A DNA stretch of 64,000 bases, taken from positions 186,001 to 250,000 of the forward strand of contig JABCPU010000019.1 of assembly GCA_016800925.1 (NCBI GenBank). Reading direction: 5' to 3'. Position 1 is the stretch's first letter. Each line of letters opens with the position of its first letter. The stretch is from Suillus spraguei. Lineage: Eukaryota; Basidiomycota; Agaricomycetes; Boletales; Suillaceae. Made by a program: the position numbers and the translations under genes. Below are positions 36,232 through 47,328 of this stretch, piece by piece. The notes beneath the pieces were generated by a model. That model saw only the letters and a program-made list of their open reading frames with translations, searched no databases and was not told where the DNA came from.

Positions 36232-39200
36232 ATGTCCCACTTTTCCAGCCACCCTTACTACCACACCATACCAACTATTCATTCCTCCCGGAATAATCAT
36301 CCACTTCCTCTCAGTCCACCGGAGACCGATCAAGAATCCTTACCAGTTCAACTACCACCGGCCTCTCTTCTCACTGGCGCAGAGCTGGAACAGCCTGCGC
36401 ATCATGCTCTGAATTTTCCTGAGCGTTCTAGATTCCAATCTCGCAGGACGTCCACTCTGTCGTACCAGCACTCGGGAGTGCGAGATAACCGCGACCGAAC
36501 TCCTGTACGGGCCTCAAAGTCTTTAATCGTCGTTCTTCCTCCACCAGACTTTCCCGTAGATCATGGTCAACTAGGTAACGTGTTGTCCGTGGGACCTTGC
36601 CACCGCGTATCTCAGGGGATCCTCATGCCCCTATTCCCTACGGTTGGTAGTCCTAACTACCGAGAAATGAGTGTTCTAACTTTTAGATCAGATATACGGG
36701 CAACTCACTGCAATCGCACGGGAGTTCAATTTCCCGAGCACCGTGGGCTTGTGTCTCTACCACCATATCACTGAAAATGGCATCACTATGACGCCACGCA
36801 TATCTGACGATGCTTGGCAGTACCTATTGGTACATCTCATCGAGTCACGCAATGGCTCCCAACAATTACCCATCGGTGGTCGCATAGAATTCGACATTGA
36901 TCTCAACAAAGCTCGCTGGTTCGATGCCTGGCTTGCTGGTACACTGCGTGATGACACCATTGTTCCTGCTCCGCAGTCCCATGCATCTGTATTGCACTTG
37001 CATGGGGATAGTAAGACTATGTTTGCAGAGGAGCACATTGTGAACGAAGATCGTTGGGATAATCAGACCATTCAGTCGAACTCAAGGCCTACAGCTATCC
37101 GTCACGTACCCAAAAAACTCTCCCTCCTCGATCGGCTAGATTCCACTGCGCTCCAGGATTCGTACAAAGCATCGCAAGCAACTTCTCCACCTCTAAACCA
37201 TGCTGCGGATCAATTGTCTCCCATCCCACAATCTGCAGCTCCGCAGACGTCGAAAACCGAGCTCCGTCGACGCGTCAATTCATGGAGAGCAAGCGCACTC
37301 TTGGACCCTGCGTCAATGACAGAGTCATACCAGCCTGTCCCTGATGCTACGTTGGGTGCTGCGGCGACTGAGGCTATGGATGAGTACCCCTTAGAGGAGG
37401 CGGGAGTCCAAGAGCCGCTGAATTTGTCCGACTTTGCCTGGTCCGTCACATCCGCTGGGCCACTTAGTCCGCCTTTGTATTCTCCATTGTCTTCCTACCG
37501 TCTTCCCTCTGTTCATCTTGATCGTCGCATGCAGGAATCTGTGCTGCTGACGCCGATTACAGCAACTAGCTGGGGACCTCCGGATGATGATTGGCTTTCG
37601 GATGTGACAAGCATCGATCGTTTACCTTCGCCTGACATTGGTAGACGTATACTTGATAGTGCACCCCTGACCCCCGCTACGGCCACTAGCTGGGGGCCTG
37701 CTGACGATGGGCAGTCAGATGTGTCCAATATTGATCACTTGCCATCTCCAGACATTGCTCACCGAATGCTGGAAGACGCTTTAGCGAGTCCAGCCTCTGG
37801 AGCGTCCTGGCATAAGGAATCATACAGCGCATGGGCGGGCATGTCTGCCTCATCTTCTTCATGGTTCGATGTTACAGAAGTAGTGACACTTCCGTCAACT
37901 ACTTCTTATAATCCTTGGGCTGGAATGCCATGGGTTCAAGTTTGGCCTTGGTCCAAACTTGACAATGATGCAGAGCCTGGGGTTTCCTATAGTCCCTGGG
38001 CCATCGTGCCTACCATCCGGACATGGCCTTGGTTCGATATTCATGCTTCCCAGGACATGGGCGACCTGGAGTTACAGCATAGCACCTCTCGGAACCCCTG
38101 GGTTGGCATGCCCTGGTTTAACATTGGACCATGGCATGAAGTCAACAGTGCACAGCCTAGAAATTCTATGCTCATTTCGCTCAGTCAACAAGGAGGGTTG
38201 AGATCCGAATATCCCAGTCTAGACATCTGTGTGTGGTCATTGCTCGCGATTAATGGGTGGCTGCTAACTGTACAATAGATCCAGCTTCCTATCCTTATTT
38301 CAATATTTATCCCGCATGCGCAGAGGTGAACAGTTGTGGCCTCAGCAACGCTAGAGATTATCATTATCCTGTACTTGATATTTGTGAGTCGTCGTATTGA
38401 TTGGATTTTAGGATGATGCTCAGCTCGAACATTAGATCCTGCAGTTTACCCTCATTTTAATTTATATCCTTCGATTGCATGCTCAGCTATTTCATCTCCT
38501 GAAAAGACGGCCGCCTTTCAGCCACAAAAATCTGTCGTTGTGGAACTTGCTCCAGTTTACCCCCTGTTTAATCTTTGTGAGTAGTCGTTGGCGTTGCGCT
38601 TTTTTCTGAACTGATTGTTTTCAGACCCGCCTCTTTACCCGCATAATCTCAATTCAATTTATCCGGCACCGGCTGCCGAATTATTTTCATCTGTGGTACT
38701 CCCGAGTAGCTATCCGTGGCTGATTATTTGTGAGTTATCTTGTGTCCTTGCTTGAACGGAGTCTGACGTGCGCTAGATCCTTCTGTTTACCCTCATGTAA
38801 ACCCATATCCACAAGCCAGTGCTGTGGTGACCGGACCCCGCAAAGCAAAAGACGATATTATGCTGCCTGTTCAAGTGAAACTTCAGCCACAATATCCTGT
38901 TCTTGATATTTGTATGTGGAATAAGTGTGTTAATTACTGGCTTGGAGCTTATTTCCACTCAGATCCTGCAGGCTATCCATGGAGCCTGAAAACAGTATAT
39001 CCCCCAGCTGAAGTCGAAGATACTTCTGAGATCACTGTCCGCTTGTCATCGTGCTATCCATGGCTAGACATATGTGGGTCACCCAGTATTGTATTTTTCA
39101 CTACGAGTCACACTAACTGGCGCGTTAGATCCCTCAGTTTACCCCTTTATCGAGCCATACCCGACACTGAATAAGACATGCGAAAGTCCTATGAGCAGAT

Positions 39201-41601
39201 CTCAGACTCGCTGCAAGTTAGAATGGGTGAAAGTTACCTTAGCTAGGCATTACCCGTCATTTGATTTGTGTAAGACTTCACATTCACCCTTGAGTCTGGT
39301 GTACTGACCTTTTATCCTAGATCCTGCTGCATATCCACACTTTGACTTGTATCCTGCCTTGCCAAGCATCAGGCTCAGAGGTTCGCAAAAAGAGGAGTCT
39401 GCCAAGGTAAAGCAGGAGACTCAATTCGGTGAATAGTAATTCAGAAAATTTTCTCTTTCCAGGACACGGTCAATAGCGTGTCAGTCAACCTTGCAGGCAC
39501 TTACCCATACATTTGTCCTTGTGAGTTGGCTCAAGTGGAAAGTGAGCAGTTGCCCGATACCTAATTTGCTTCATGTAGATCCTCCCGCTTATCCTCACTT
39601 CGACTTGTATCCACGTGTTCAGATACATGCGTCCCGTGATGGTAAGGATCTGACGACTAACAAGTTCTTCGCTTCGAGTAGCACATACCCCTTCTTGGTG
39701 ATTTGTGGGTCCTGAAGTATATTTATCTCACTTGCTTCCTCACGAAGTACGTAGATCCTCCTGTGTATCCGCACTTCGATCTGTATCCCGCCCGCGCCGC
39801 AAAACTAGCGAGTCGGAGGGAGGACACGGCTAATTTCAAGTTCTCCATTTCAGCATACCCCTTCTTTGTCGTTTGTGAGTCCTACATTCCGCTTTTCCAA
39901 TCGTCTTCTCACAAAGTACGTAGATCCTTATGTGTACCCTCACTTCAATCTATATCCCACCCGTGCAGGAGCATCGCCGAGTTGGGAGGAGGATATGACC
40001 ACTTACAAGTTCTCCCTTCCATCGTACCCCTTCCTTGTTGTTTGTGAGTACTACATTCCGTTTTTCTTATCTATCATCTCACAGCGCATGTAGATCCTCA
40101 TGTGTACCCTCACTTCAATCTGTATCCCGCCCGCGCGGCAGAACCAATGAGTGGGGAGAAGGACATAACCAACAACAAGCTTTCTATTTCGAGTAGCACG
40201 TACCCCTTCCTGGTCATCTGTGAGTCTACATTATGTTTTCTTAGTGCTCTTCTCACGGTGCCCGTAGATCCTCATGTGTATCCTCACTTCAATCTGTATC
40301 CCACCCGCGCAGCAGAGCTAGTGATCCGAGAAGAATCGAATAATAATATTCTTAATGTGACTGCTGGTTCATATCCATATCTCGTAATCTGTACGCCTCT
40401 CAAGTATACTGCAAATGTTACCCATACTAAATCAGCTACAGATCCATCTGCGTATCCCAACTTCGATCTATATCCTAGTATCCCCCCGATAGTTGATTCT
40501 CCTGCTGCAAGCAGAAAATCAACTGTTAGAATGAACCATGAATACCCAGTGTTGAACATTTGTGAGTACGCGTGCTCATTCTCTTTCTAGCTTACCTCAA
40601 TTATGATTTTAGATCCTGCCGTCTACCCGCACTTGGATATTTACCCTGCCCTCGGAAGCGTGGCACAGTCATCCCAGAATGCTACAAACATACCAGAGCA
40701 CCTATTATCTGCGAAAAGGCGCAGGAAGACACACGCCGAACTACACACTGAGGTGGCTCGGCCACCTAGGCTTCTTGTAACTGGGAGAAAGTTTGCGAAA
40801 ACACACCGTCAGCTACACGCTGAGGTTTTTGTCAATGGTGTCACTTGGACACCTAGCGGATATGTGCAAGAACTAGCATTTCCTGATAAATTCCACGAAG
40901 GGGCCCATCGTGGCCCGCGGCGTCGAATGCCCTCTGTACATGAGATAATACCTCGACTCCCTCATTCCGGCTCGGTAAGCTCTAACAGGCAATCGCCGAC
41001 TAGTCCATTGCTGCGAGAGAGACAACAACATGTGTTGCATAACGCTCTCATCCCCCCTCTCCGCATCAGCAGTCCAGGGGTGCCAGTTGTCTCGGAGTTC
41101 CCAATTCCTATACCATCACCTGCGTCACCTACATCGCGGTTGTCGCAAGCCGTGAGATCCTTTGGATCGTCGATAATGCAGGGGCGCAGTTTGACATCGA
41201 CCTCAGATGATCACAACGAGAGGGCAAAATCTCCTACAAGGTCTATGTTTCCTTCCTTTGATCGACGCAGCTCTATGATTCCATCACTACCTCCTCCCCA
41301 TGATCCGTCAGACCTCTTGGGACGCAGTCGGTCACCTGTCCAACAGGGCGCTCAGAGCCTTGTTTTGCAGAGGGCTAAGGCATATGAACAATCGACTTGT
41401 ATGTCATTTTCTTTCTACGTTTACTTGGAACCAAATCTGACTTTTGGATCCAAAGCTTCATCCGGACATCATTCTCTCAGCGTGAAAGGAACACAATTAT
41501 CATCTCATCGCCTGCTTCCCATTCCTGATTTCCCCCCTGCAATAGATCTGGGGTTGAACACTGATAAGTCAAGCCTGAACAACACTCAGACCTCGTCTTG
41601 A
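36232..41601 (+). CDS. Large uncharacterised protein with tandem YP-repeat exons (about 1,500 aa)
   Basis: I do not recognise a named family. Exons inferred: 36232-36646; 36687-38228; then 38279-38383, 38436-38576, 38625-38729, 38777-38911, 38963-39073, 39129-39269, 39321-39406 plus 39463-39520, 39579-39704, 39755-39874, 39924-40043, 40094-40219, 40268-40390, 40442-40561; 40613-41398; 41456-41601. These give 4,506 coding nt, 1,501 residues. The N-terminus is Pro/His-rich. A conserved-looking domain follows the first intron: QLTAIAREFNFPSTVGLCLY, HHITENGITMTPRISDDAWQ, GGRIEFDIDLNKARWFDAWL. Exon 2 also holds three copies of a roughly 43-residue unit (RRMQESVLLTPITATSWGP type) and three Trp-rich copies (NPWAGMPWVQVWPW type). 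The repeat exons encode YPxxYPHFDLYP blocks ending YPxLxI. The C-terminal exon repeats RKTHAELHTEV / AKTHRQLHAEV and is Ser/Pro-rich. There are no membrane spans or signal peptide. Function unknown. Confidence 0.8.
38229..40648 (+). repeat. Tandem array of 14 phase-1 exon units encoding YP motifs
   Basis: Units start at 38279, 38436, 38625, 38777, 38963, 39129, 39321, 39579, 39755, 39924, 40094, 40268, 40442 and 40613. Every unit starts with AT-CC after an AG acceptor, and nearly every internal one ends with a lone T before GT, so each junction rebuilds a Tyr codon (T|AT). Internal exon lengths (105, 141, 105, 135, 111, 141, 144 in two parts, 126, 120, 120, 126, 123, 120) are all multiples of three. 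Introns are 47-58 nt. Units starting at 39755, 39924, 40094, 40268 and 40442 recur every 169-174 bp, and their introns are alike too (GTGAGTCCTACATTCCG at the 5' end, CTCAC...GTAG at the 3' end), so exon and intron were copied together. The unit at 39321 has an extra phase-0 intron (39407-39462). Confidence 0.85.
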
Positions 41602-41711
41602 GTTGTACATGTATTGTATATATTGCTACAAATTAATTGATTCCTACAATAATGCTCGACCGTCGGTGAATGCCAATGCAAGCATGTTAGAATAGTAAGG
41701 ATTGAAAACTA

Positions 41712-42673
41712 TCAGTCGCGGTACGGTGGAAGTTCGTCTACTACTACAGGGTCAGGTGATGACAAAATATGGCCACTGCCTGGCATTTCTGCATTGGAGG
41801 GCGGTGGGGAAGTGGATGTAGTTCCTTCACCGTCTACACTCGGAGAGTGAAGGGCCTGAACTTCGCGATTGTGGCGCTCGCGCTGGTCACGAAGCATCTT
41901 AGTTTTGCGATCATCCATGAAAGCCAGTAGAACCTGTGATTTGATGAGGTATGGATAATAGAATACCTAATTTTTCCAGTGACGTACGCTTCGTGTGGCA
42001 GCCTCAGTAGCAGCCTTCGCTTCAGCTGCATTTTTCTGAGACCTGGCTAATTTTTGCTCGGCTAGTTCTATAGTCTCTTGTAATATTTGAGCGCCGAGAA
42101 GTAATTCTTCGCCTTTGCGCTCATTCCAGACGTAGAGGGGCTGAAACTCCTTTACCTATAAGGAACTCGAGATAAAGCAATGTTAGCATACCACTGACAG
42201 GGAAGACATACCTCCGGACGAAACCCCATCTATTCTCTCGAGATTAGATAGGTACGCATATAAATTGCTTCAATAAAGCGCACCTCGATCGCATACTCCA
42301 GCGCACCCTTAGTTTCAATCAAGCGCCGTCTGATTGTATCATTTGTCGGTTTAAACTGGCGGAATTTGGGGTTTTCAGGTTCTCGTAGCAAGTTCTCAGA
42401 GATCTTTGATAATATCTTGCGAGAAACTCATCATCGATAGGCTGTTCATAGATGATAATTAACGCATCCACTGCACACCTTCAAAGAAGCCATCGCCGCT
42501 TCTTGGGAGTTAGGTCGGGAGATTCCAGGGTCTATCAGACGTCGAAACTTCTGCCGCTGCTCATGTTGTCGAAGGAGTTCAGAACTAGAAAGTTGAATTG
42601 CTTGTCCTGTCGGGACATTGCGCCGTTGAGCTGCTGCAGCAAGAAACTCTGGGTCAGGTGGTGGACTAGACAT
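41712..42673 (-). CDS. PUB/PUG-domain protein (p97-cofactor-like)
   Basis: ATG at 42671-42673 (MSSPPPDPEFLAAAAQRRNV). Splicing gives a PUB domain: ILSKISENLLREPENPKFRQ, FKPTNDTIRRRLIETKGALE, YAIE|MGFRPE|VKEFQPLYVW. An 18-nt microexon (42212-42229) encodes MGFRPE, the GF core of the domain. A coiled-coil region follows (LLLGAQILQETIELAEQKLA) and then a Pro/Ser-rich tail ending DELPPYRD with stop 41712-41714. Length about 245 residues. PUB domains (PNGase, UBXN6, HOIP) bind the C-terminus of the AAA ATPase p97/Cdc48, so a role in ubiquitin or protein quality control is inferred. There is no transglutaminase or UBX domain, so it is neither PNGase nor a full UBX protein. Convergent with the YP-repeat gene, 110 bp apart. 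Confidence 0.75.
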
Positions 42674-43137
42674 GAACTTGAATGTGGTTGGAAGCCAAAC
42701 GTGTGTATTTTCCCGCGACCTCTACTTCGTATTTACCATGCTTGGCTCAGATCTTAGTCAGTTACTGCTAAGTAAAGAAAGCATCGAAATACTACAACCT
42801 CGTGATAATCGACCCATGTCGCTGTGCCACGAAGTATTTGAAAAATAGGTTCGAGATATCTTGTCGAGTCATAATAACTCTTTCAAAGACCAGTTCTGCC
42901 ACATCCTTCAATGTTTGGGCTTGTGCTACATCCCACCGTAGACAGCCTGAGTCCGCTGCCTTAATATTGGATAGGGGCAGTTAGTCAAGTTTCGGCAAGC
43001 GCCGGTGCCAGCAAGTACATGGTACATGAATTTAAATCTCAGTCTGCACAATGAGTATGAGAATTCAACAAAGGGGAAGTGCAAAAATACATGGGTAAAG
43101 TCATGGCTACAGTCAGTATACAGTATACAACACTGGA
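42674..43137. other. Intergenic with an orphan exon-like minus-strand frame (42792-42983)
   Basis: Between two minus-strand genes. A minus-strand frame without ATG runs from about 42983 to a stop at 42792-42794. It is preceded by a branch-site-like CTAAC and an AAG acceptor, and then reads LRWDVAQAQTLKDVAELVFE, RVIMTRQDISNLFFKYFVAQ, RHGSIITRL. The amphipathic, natural-looking composition suggests a last exon or gene fragment. I could not join it to either neighbour. Confidence 0.3.
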
Positions 43138-46100
43138 TCAATTCGAATCTACTCCTTCTCCATCCGAAACTGCATCTTCATCGAATTCAGTATTGAAGTG
43201 AAGAGCAGACTGTGGTTGGAGGTGATCCAATTCATCCTCCGATGAGCTTTCACTACTCCATACAAGTTCTGATGCATTTACACTCAAACCCCTCCCGTTG
43301 GATCTGGTAAGTCTATGAGACCCCGAGAATGGTATCGACAACGATCCTGGCCTAATATTTTTAAAGAATGTGGACGAGTTAGAAGCGTTTCGTGTTGGAT
43401 CATCAGCACACGGCTCTGGTGTGGCTGTACGTGGGCTTGCAGATGAATTTCCTGCTCCACTATCGCCGTTGCGATCGAGCAGATCAGATGCCCATTTGCG
43501 ACGCAGAACAGGAGAACGCAGAGGGTCAGTAGTATTGTTATAGTTGTTCTCATGCGTTGTACTCGTCTCCGACTCATGTGGAGCGCCACTCGTACGCCGA
43601 CCGCGGCGGAAGTACCAAGCCGTGCCATTATCTTCAAATGCACGTTCGGTGTCCGAGTCCAATGGTATCGGCGACTCGGACCTTGGTCGAAGTCGAGACC
43701 CAGTAATGGGCTCAGGAACGGCTTGACCGTTAACAATAACATTCTGGGTGTCACCGGGGTTTGAGCGAGACCGAGCCCGACCAATTGCCATGCGGACTGC
43801 CCGTCGACCCATGAGAATCTCATTTTCTATGCGAAACCGATTTTCGATCATATGTAACTGAAGTTAATAATAAGCAGATGAACAAAGACGGGGAATGTCA
43901 GTAGCTCCGACCTTAGGCCACGTTGCAATTTGCCCGACTTTCATCATTCGTTCGAGCTCGGCTGAATCTGGGTCGCTCAAGATATGCAGCCAATCCTATC
44001 AATCAACCAGCCATGGGCATCGTATTTGAAAAAAGTGCTATGCGGACTACCCACCAAAATTCGCGTTCTCGGCCAGATTCTGAAGCCGAGTGTGAGCGTC
44101 GTCAGATGGTCAGATGATTGGTACATACGTGACAGTCCCATCAAAACGTTGCAGAAAGACGCTAGACCAATCCTGTCCGAGCAACTGCGGAAGAAGCTCG
44201 AGATCACGAATCACCTGGCCGGGAATGGTTTACTTAGAATCTATCAGCACAATTAAATAAACATTACCTTGAAATTCTTAGTGAGCTCTAGTTTGAGCCA
44301 CTGTTCCGCCGCAGACAGAAGAAAATTGCCTCGCCACCCTGTAAACGCATGGAGCACTGACTAGAAAAAAAATAAGAGGTTCATCCCATACCCTTTCCTT
44401 TCCTGTGAGCGACTGGTTTTCCTGCCGACCCACGAGGCGCAAAGAAGAACAAATGGACGTGAGGGTTCACTTGTGACACGACCGGATGGGTAACTCGAAT
44501 CACAGTCAGCCGGTAATGAGCATCCAACAACAACAATCTTACCATTGAAATACATTTTGAGAGCTTGAAGAGGAATATCAACCCTAGTTGATGTCAGAAA
44601 CGCATAAAAATATCTCGGCAGATCTGCCTGCTTACCTTAAAGACCCATCCTTAAACTTACTACCCCAATTCCATGGCACGACACGGCCATCGTGGAGCTT
44701 TTGCATGAGTACAACCGGGTTGAGAATTCCGGGTACAGCTGCTGAAGCGAGTAGGGCCGTCCAGATTATCGTATCCGGTGCAGTCATGTAATTCAGGAGC
44801 TTCGTGGGACTGAGATGAATGTCAGCTGTTTTAGACTCAAGGCTCAGATGACGAGCTTACGCGTGGCGATCAGCAGGGACAACAGAAATGTTGAGAATTC
44901 GCCCGGTTCGTAGATAGGCTTCTCGAAAGGTCATGGAACCTCTTGTGAAGAATGTGCACTGTAAAAGCAAGTCAAAAAATAAACGTCGGTTGAGCGTGCC
45001 TGCTAACTTTACGAGCCCACGCAACACTGTCAAATCTTGCGCCAGTGGTCCAAAAACGTTTTACCCATATCGTGAGGGTGTCTTCACATGCCGTCAGTTT
45101 TTGGGCTAGTTCAGGAACAAGAAGAGCCTTTAGTTCCGCATCTGTACGTGTGCATACCAGAGCGGCAACGAGACCACCAGCGGACGTTCCGGCAATGACC
45201 CGGGGAAGCAGCCCTGCATCTAGGAAAGCTTTCACTATACCAAAATGATCTAGAGCAGGGAGTCGGATATCAATGCCGTAGAGTAGTTTCTGACTTACAA
45301 TATCCAAAAGATGCGCCGCCTGAGAGACACAATGCAGATGTTCCCAAATTAGTGCTAGCATTTTTGAAGAATTTCCTCTTCTCTTCAATAGAAAGTTCCG
45401 AAGACTCTCGAACGAATTGTAACGAGCTCTGCAACTCAGCATGATATGCTATTAAAAGATAATTAGACCGAATAATATTTATCTTAGTAGAAACTAACAT
45501 TCGATTAAGTCTTTGGTGCCCAGGAAAGTCTGGTACCTCAAAGGTATGGATTAGGATCCTATTCGAGGGATAACATGCTTACTTCACTATAAAGCCTAAG
45601 AGAAACATAAATGGGAGTGGGATTGAGTAATATAAAAAAACATACCTGGAAGACTCGACTCCTACAAAATTGGTGCGAATACATGTTTCTAATACACCGA
45701 GAACCCCCCGAACATCCTCCTTCTCTCTCAAAATCCTCAATGACCGATTCACCTGACAAGTGTTGCTTGAGCTGCTGTGTTTTGTATACGTGACTTTCTT
45801 CACCTTGCGCAGAAGTTTCCAATCATAAAATGGATCCTCGTCAACCTTCTTCCATTCATTGAACAGAAGGTATTTGTCGAGCAACATTGCCGTTTCCTTC
45901 CATTCCTAGAGCCAAAAATGAGACACCAATGCGTATATCAAGATTCAAGACATGCGACACACCTGATATGTACGTGCCCCACGAAGACGTTTGCGTAGAA
46001 GGCCCTTCTGTCCTCGCCCTGGGATTTTGGATGAGCCAAAGTATCGGTACGGTGAAGATCAAACTTGCATGCTAGCAGCCATTCTTTGGTATTTACGAGT

Positions 46101-46612
46101 TGTCTGATTAGGATGTATAATCCGAATTGAGCCGCGATGAGTGCAAATATCAGAAACTGGTAAAGAATGGATATTAAGTCGGGTCGAAACAGGGATTTTG
46201 ATACTCACGAGGAGTGGCCATCGGAACACGAGAAACGACCACTCTTGCCTCTTATCTGTAGACTTATTCCCCTTTCGTTTTCTAATAACAAATAGTTCGG
46301 GAGTAGCAATTAACTGAGAAATAAAGCTCCGTACCTCTTCACCTTCAAGTTGATTGGAGCGAAATCCGAAAGAGCGGAGACCTTCCTCACTCGAGGGCTC
46401 TGTGGCACAGTCACAGGAGAGCTAGGGACGGTGTGTGGTGAAGCTGCTGATAGAGCATCATGTCCGTCTAGGTCGTCCGACTGCAGGGCGTTGATGAAAG
46501 CTTGTATGTGTCTGCAAATGGCTTCCGTCAATTAGAACTGACTGAAACCAGGGCAAAGAACCAACGATTCATTAACATAGCCTGAATCAAATAAATCCGT
46601 TGGTGCTTCCAT
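43138..46612 (-). CDS. Patatin-type triacylglycerol lipase (TGL3/4/5, SDP1 family)
   Basis: Start at 46610-46612 (MEAPTDLFDSGYVNES), then a Ser/Pro segment and one membrane helix (FLVFRWPLLFLIFALIAAQF), typical of the DUF3336 N-terminus. Next come EWKETAMLLDKYLLFNEWKK, VDEDPFYDWKLLRK and VLGVLETCIRTNFVGVESSR. The patatin domain has the oxyanion loop LSGGASFGYYHFGIVKAF, nucleophile elbow GTSAGG (Ser) and the DGS motif KFKDGSLRVDIPLQAL (Asp), giving the Ser-Asp dyad. SQVNPHVHLFFFAPRGSAG then GFLLSAAEQWLKLELTKNFK type blocks follow, and a Ser-rich tail ends at stop 43138-43140. It should hydrolyse stored triacylglycerol at lipid droplets, perhaps with lysophospholipid acyltransferase side activity as in yeast Tgl3-5. 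About 800 residues, many introns; one (46019-46068) has a GC donor. Confidence 0.9.
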
Positions 46613-47328
46613 CAGTCTTTGTTGCCAGCGGCGGTAAGTTGCGTAAAAGAGTCAGCAAACGCGGTCCAGGCCTCCGAGCTCCAGGCAGGTGGTAGCAGGT
46701 GTTATCGGTAGACACGTGATTTCTGATTTAATCCAAAACAAGCAACTCGATGGTTTATGTGACAAGCAAGTGCTTTCGAATAAGTAACACAGTAAAACTA
46801 CTACATAAGACGAGCGAGAATACAAGTCAAGTAGATTCAAGAATGCCAACGTTAGAAATAGCTATAAGACGACCTCTTTATACTGTCTCTAAGTATGGGC
46901 TTGTGATAATTTTAAGTGGGCATGTGATAGACACTTGCATTAGTGAATCGGCGAACAAATGAGAATACAATGGAGGGCTTACTGAGTCAGCCTCACTAAA
47001 TAGCATTCCTGAGCAGGTGCTGCCGCTAAGACTGCAAGACTGAACCTAAGCACGACAGAGTTAGATCTAGCAGACAGTATAGGACCATACCAATATCGAT
47101 ATATATTGCGTTCCTCCAGGACGAACTTCAAAGCGAGGAGAGTGGCAACAAGGCGAAAGCTTAGTCAACGAGCGCTTAAACTACGCAAGGTTCCTACTGG
47201 AACCTTGGCAATCTACAACGTTTACCTTGGCTGGGTAAATTCCGTGGTTTAAATCGACTTTCTCAGTTTCTTGAGTTTCTCTTACTAATTGAATATTGCC
47301 AAAACTCACCACCAGATACCTAATTTAC
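46613..47328. promoter_or_regulatory. Divergent intergenic region lipase / RPC11
   Basis: About 715 bp between divergent starts. It is AT-rich, with stops in all frames. It holds short chance frames (46750-46962) that I do not support. No TATA box or tRNA seen. Confidence 0.35.

Noticed and set aside
38384..40612. Array read as a CRISPR-like or satellite repeat because of regular 170-bp spacing
   Set aside because: Repeats are coding exons with splice signals, not short identical repeats with spacers, and the host is a eukaryote.
46750..46962. 70-codon frame in the lipase/RPC11 gap
   Set aside because: Short, no similarity, in AT-rich intergenic sequence.
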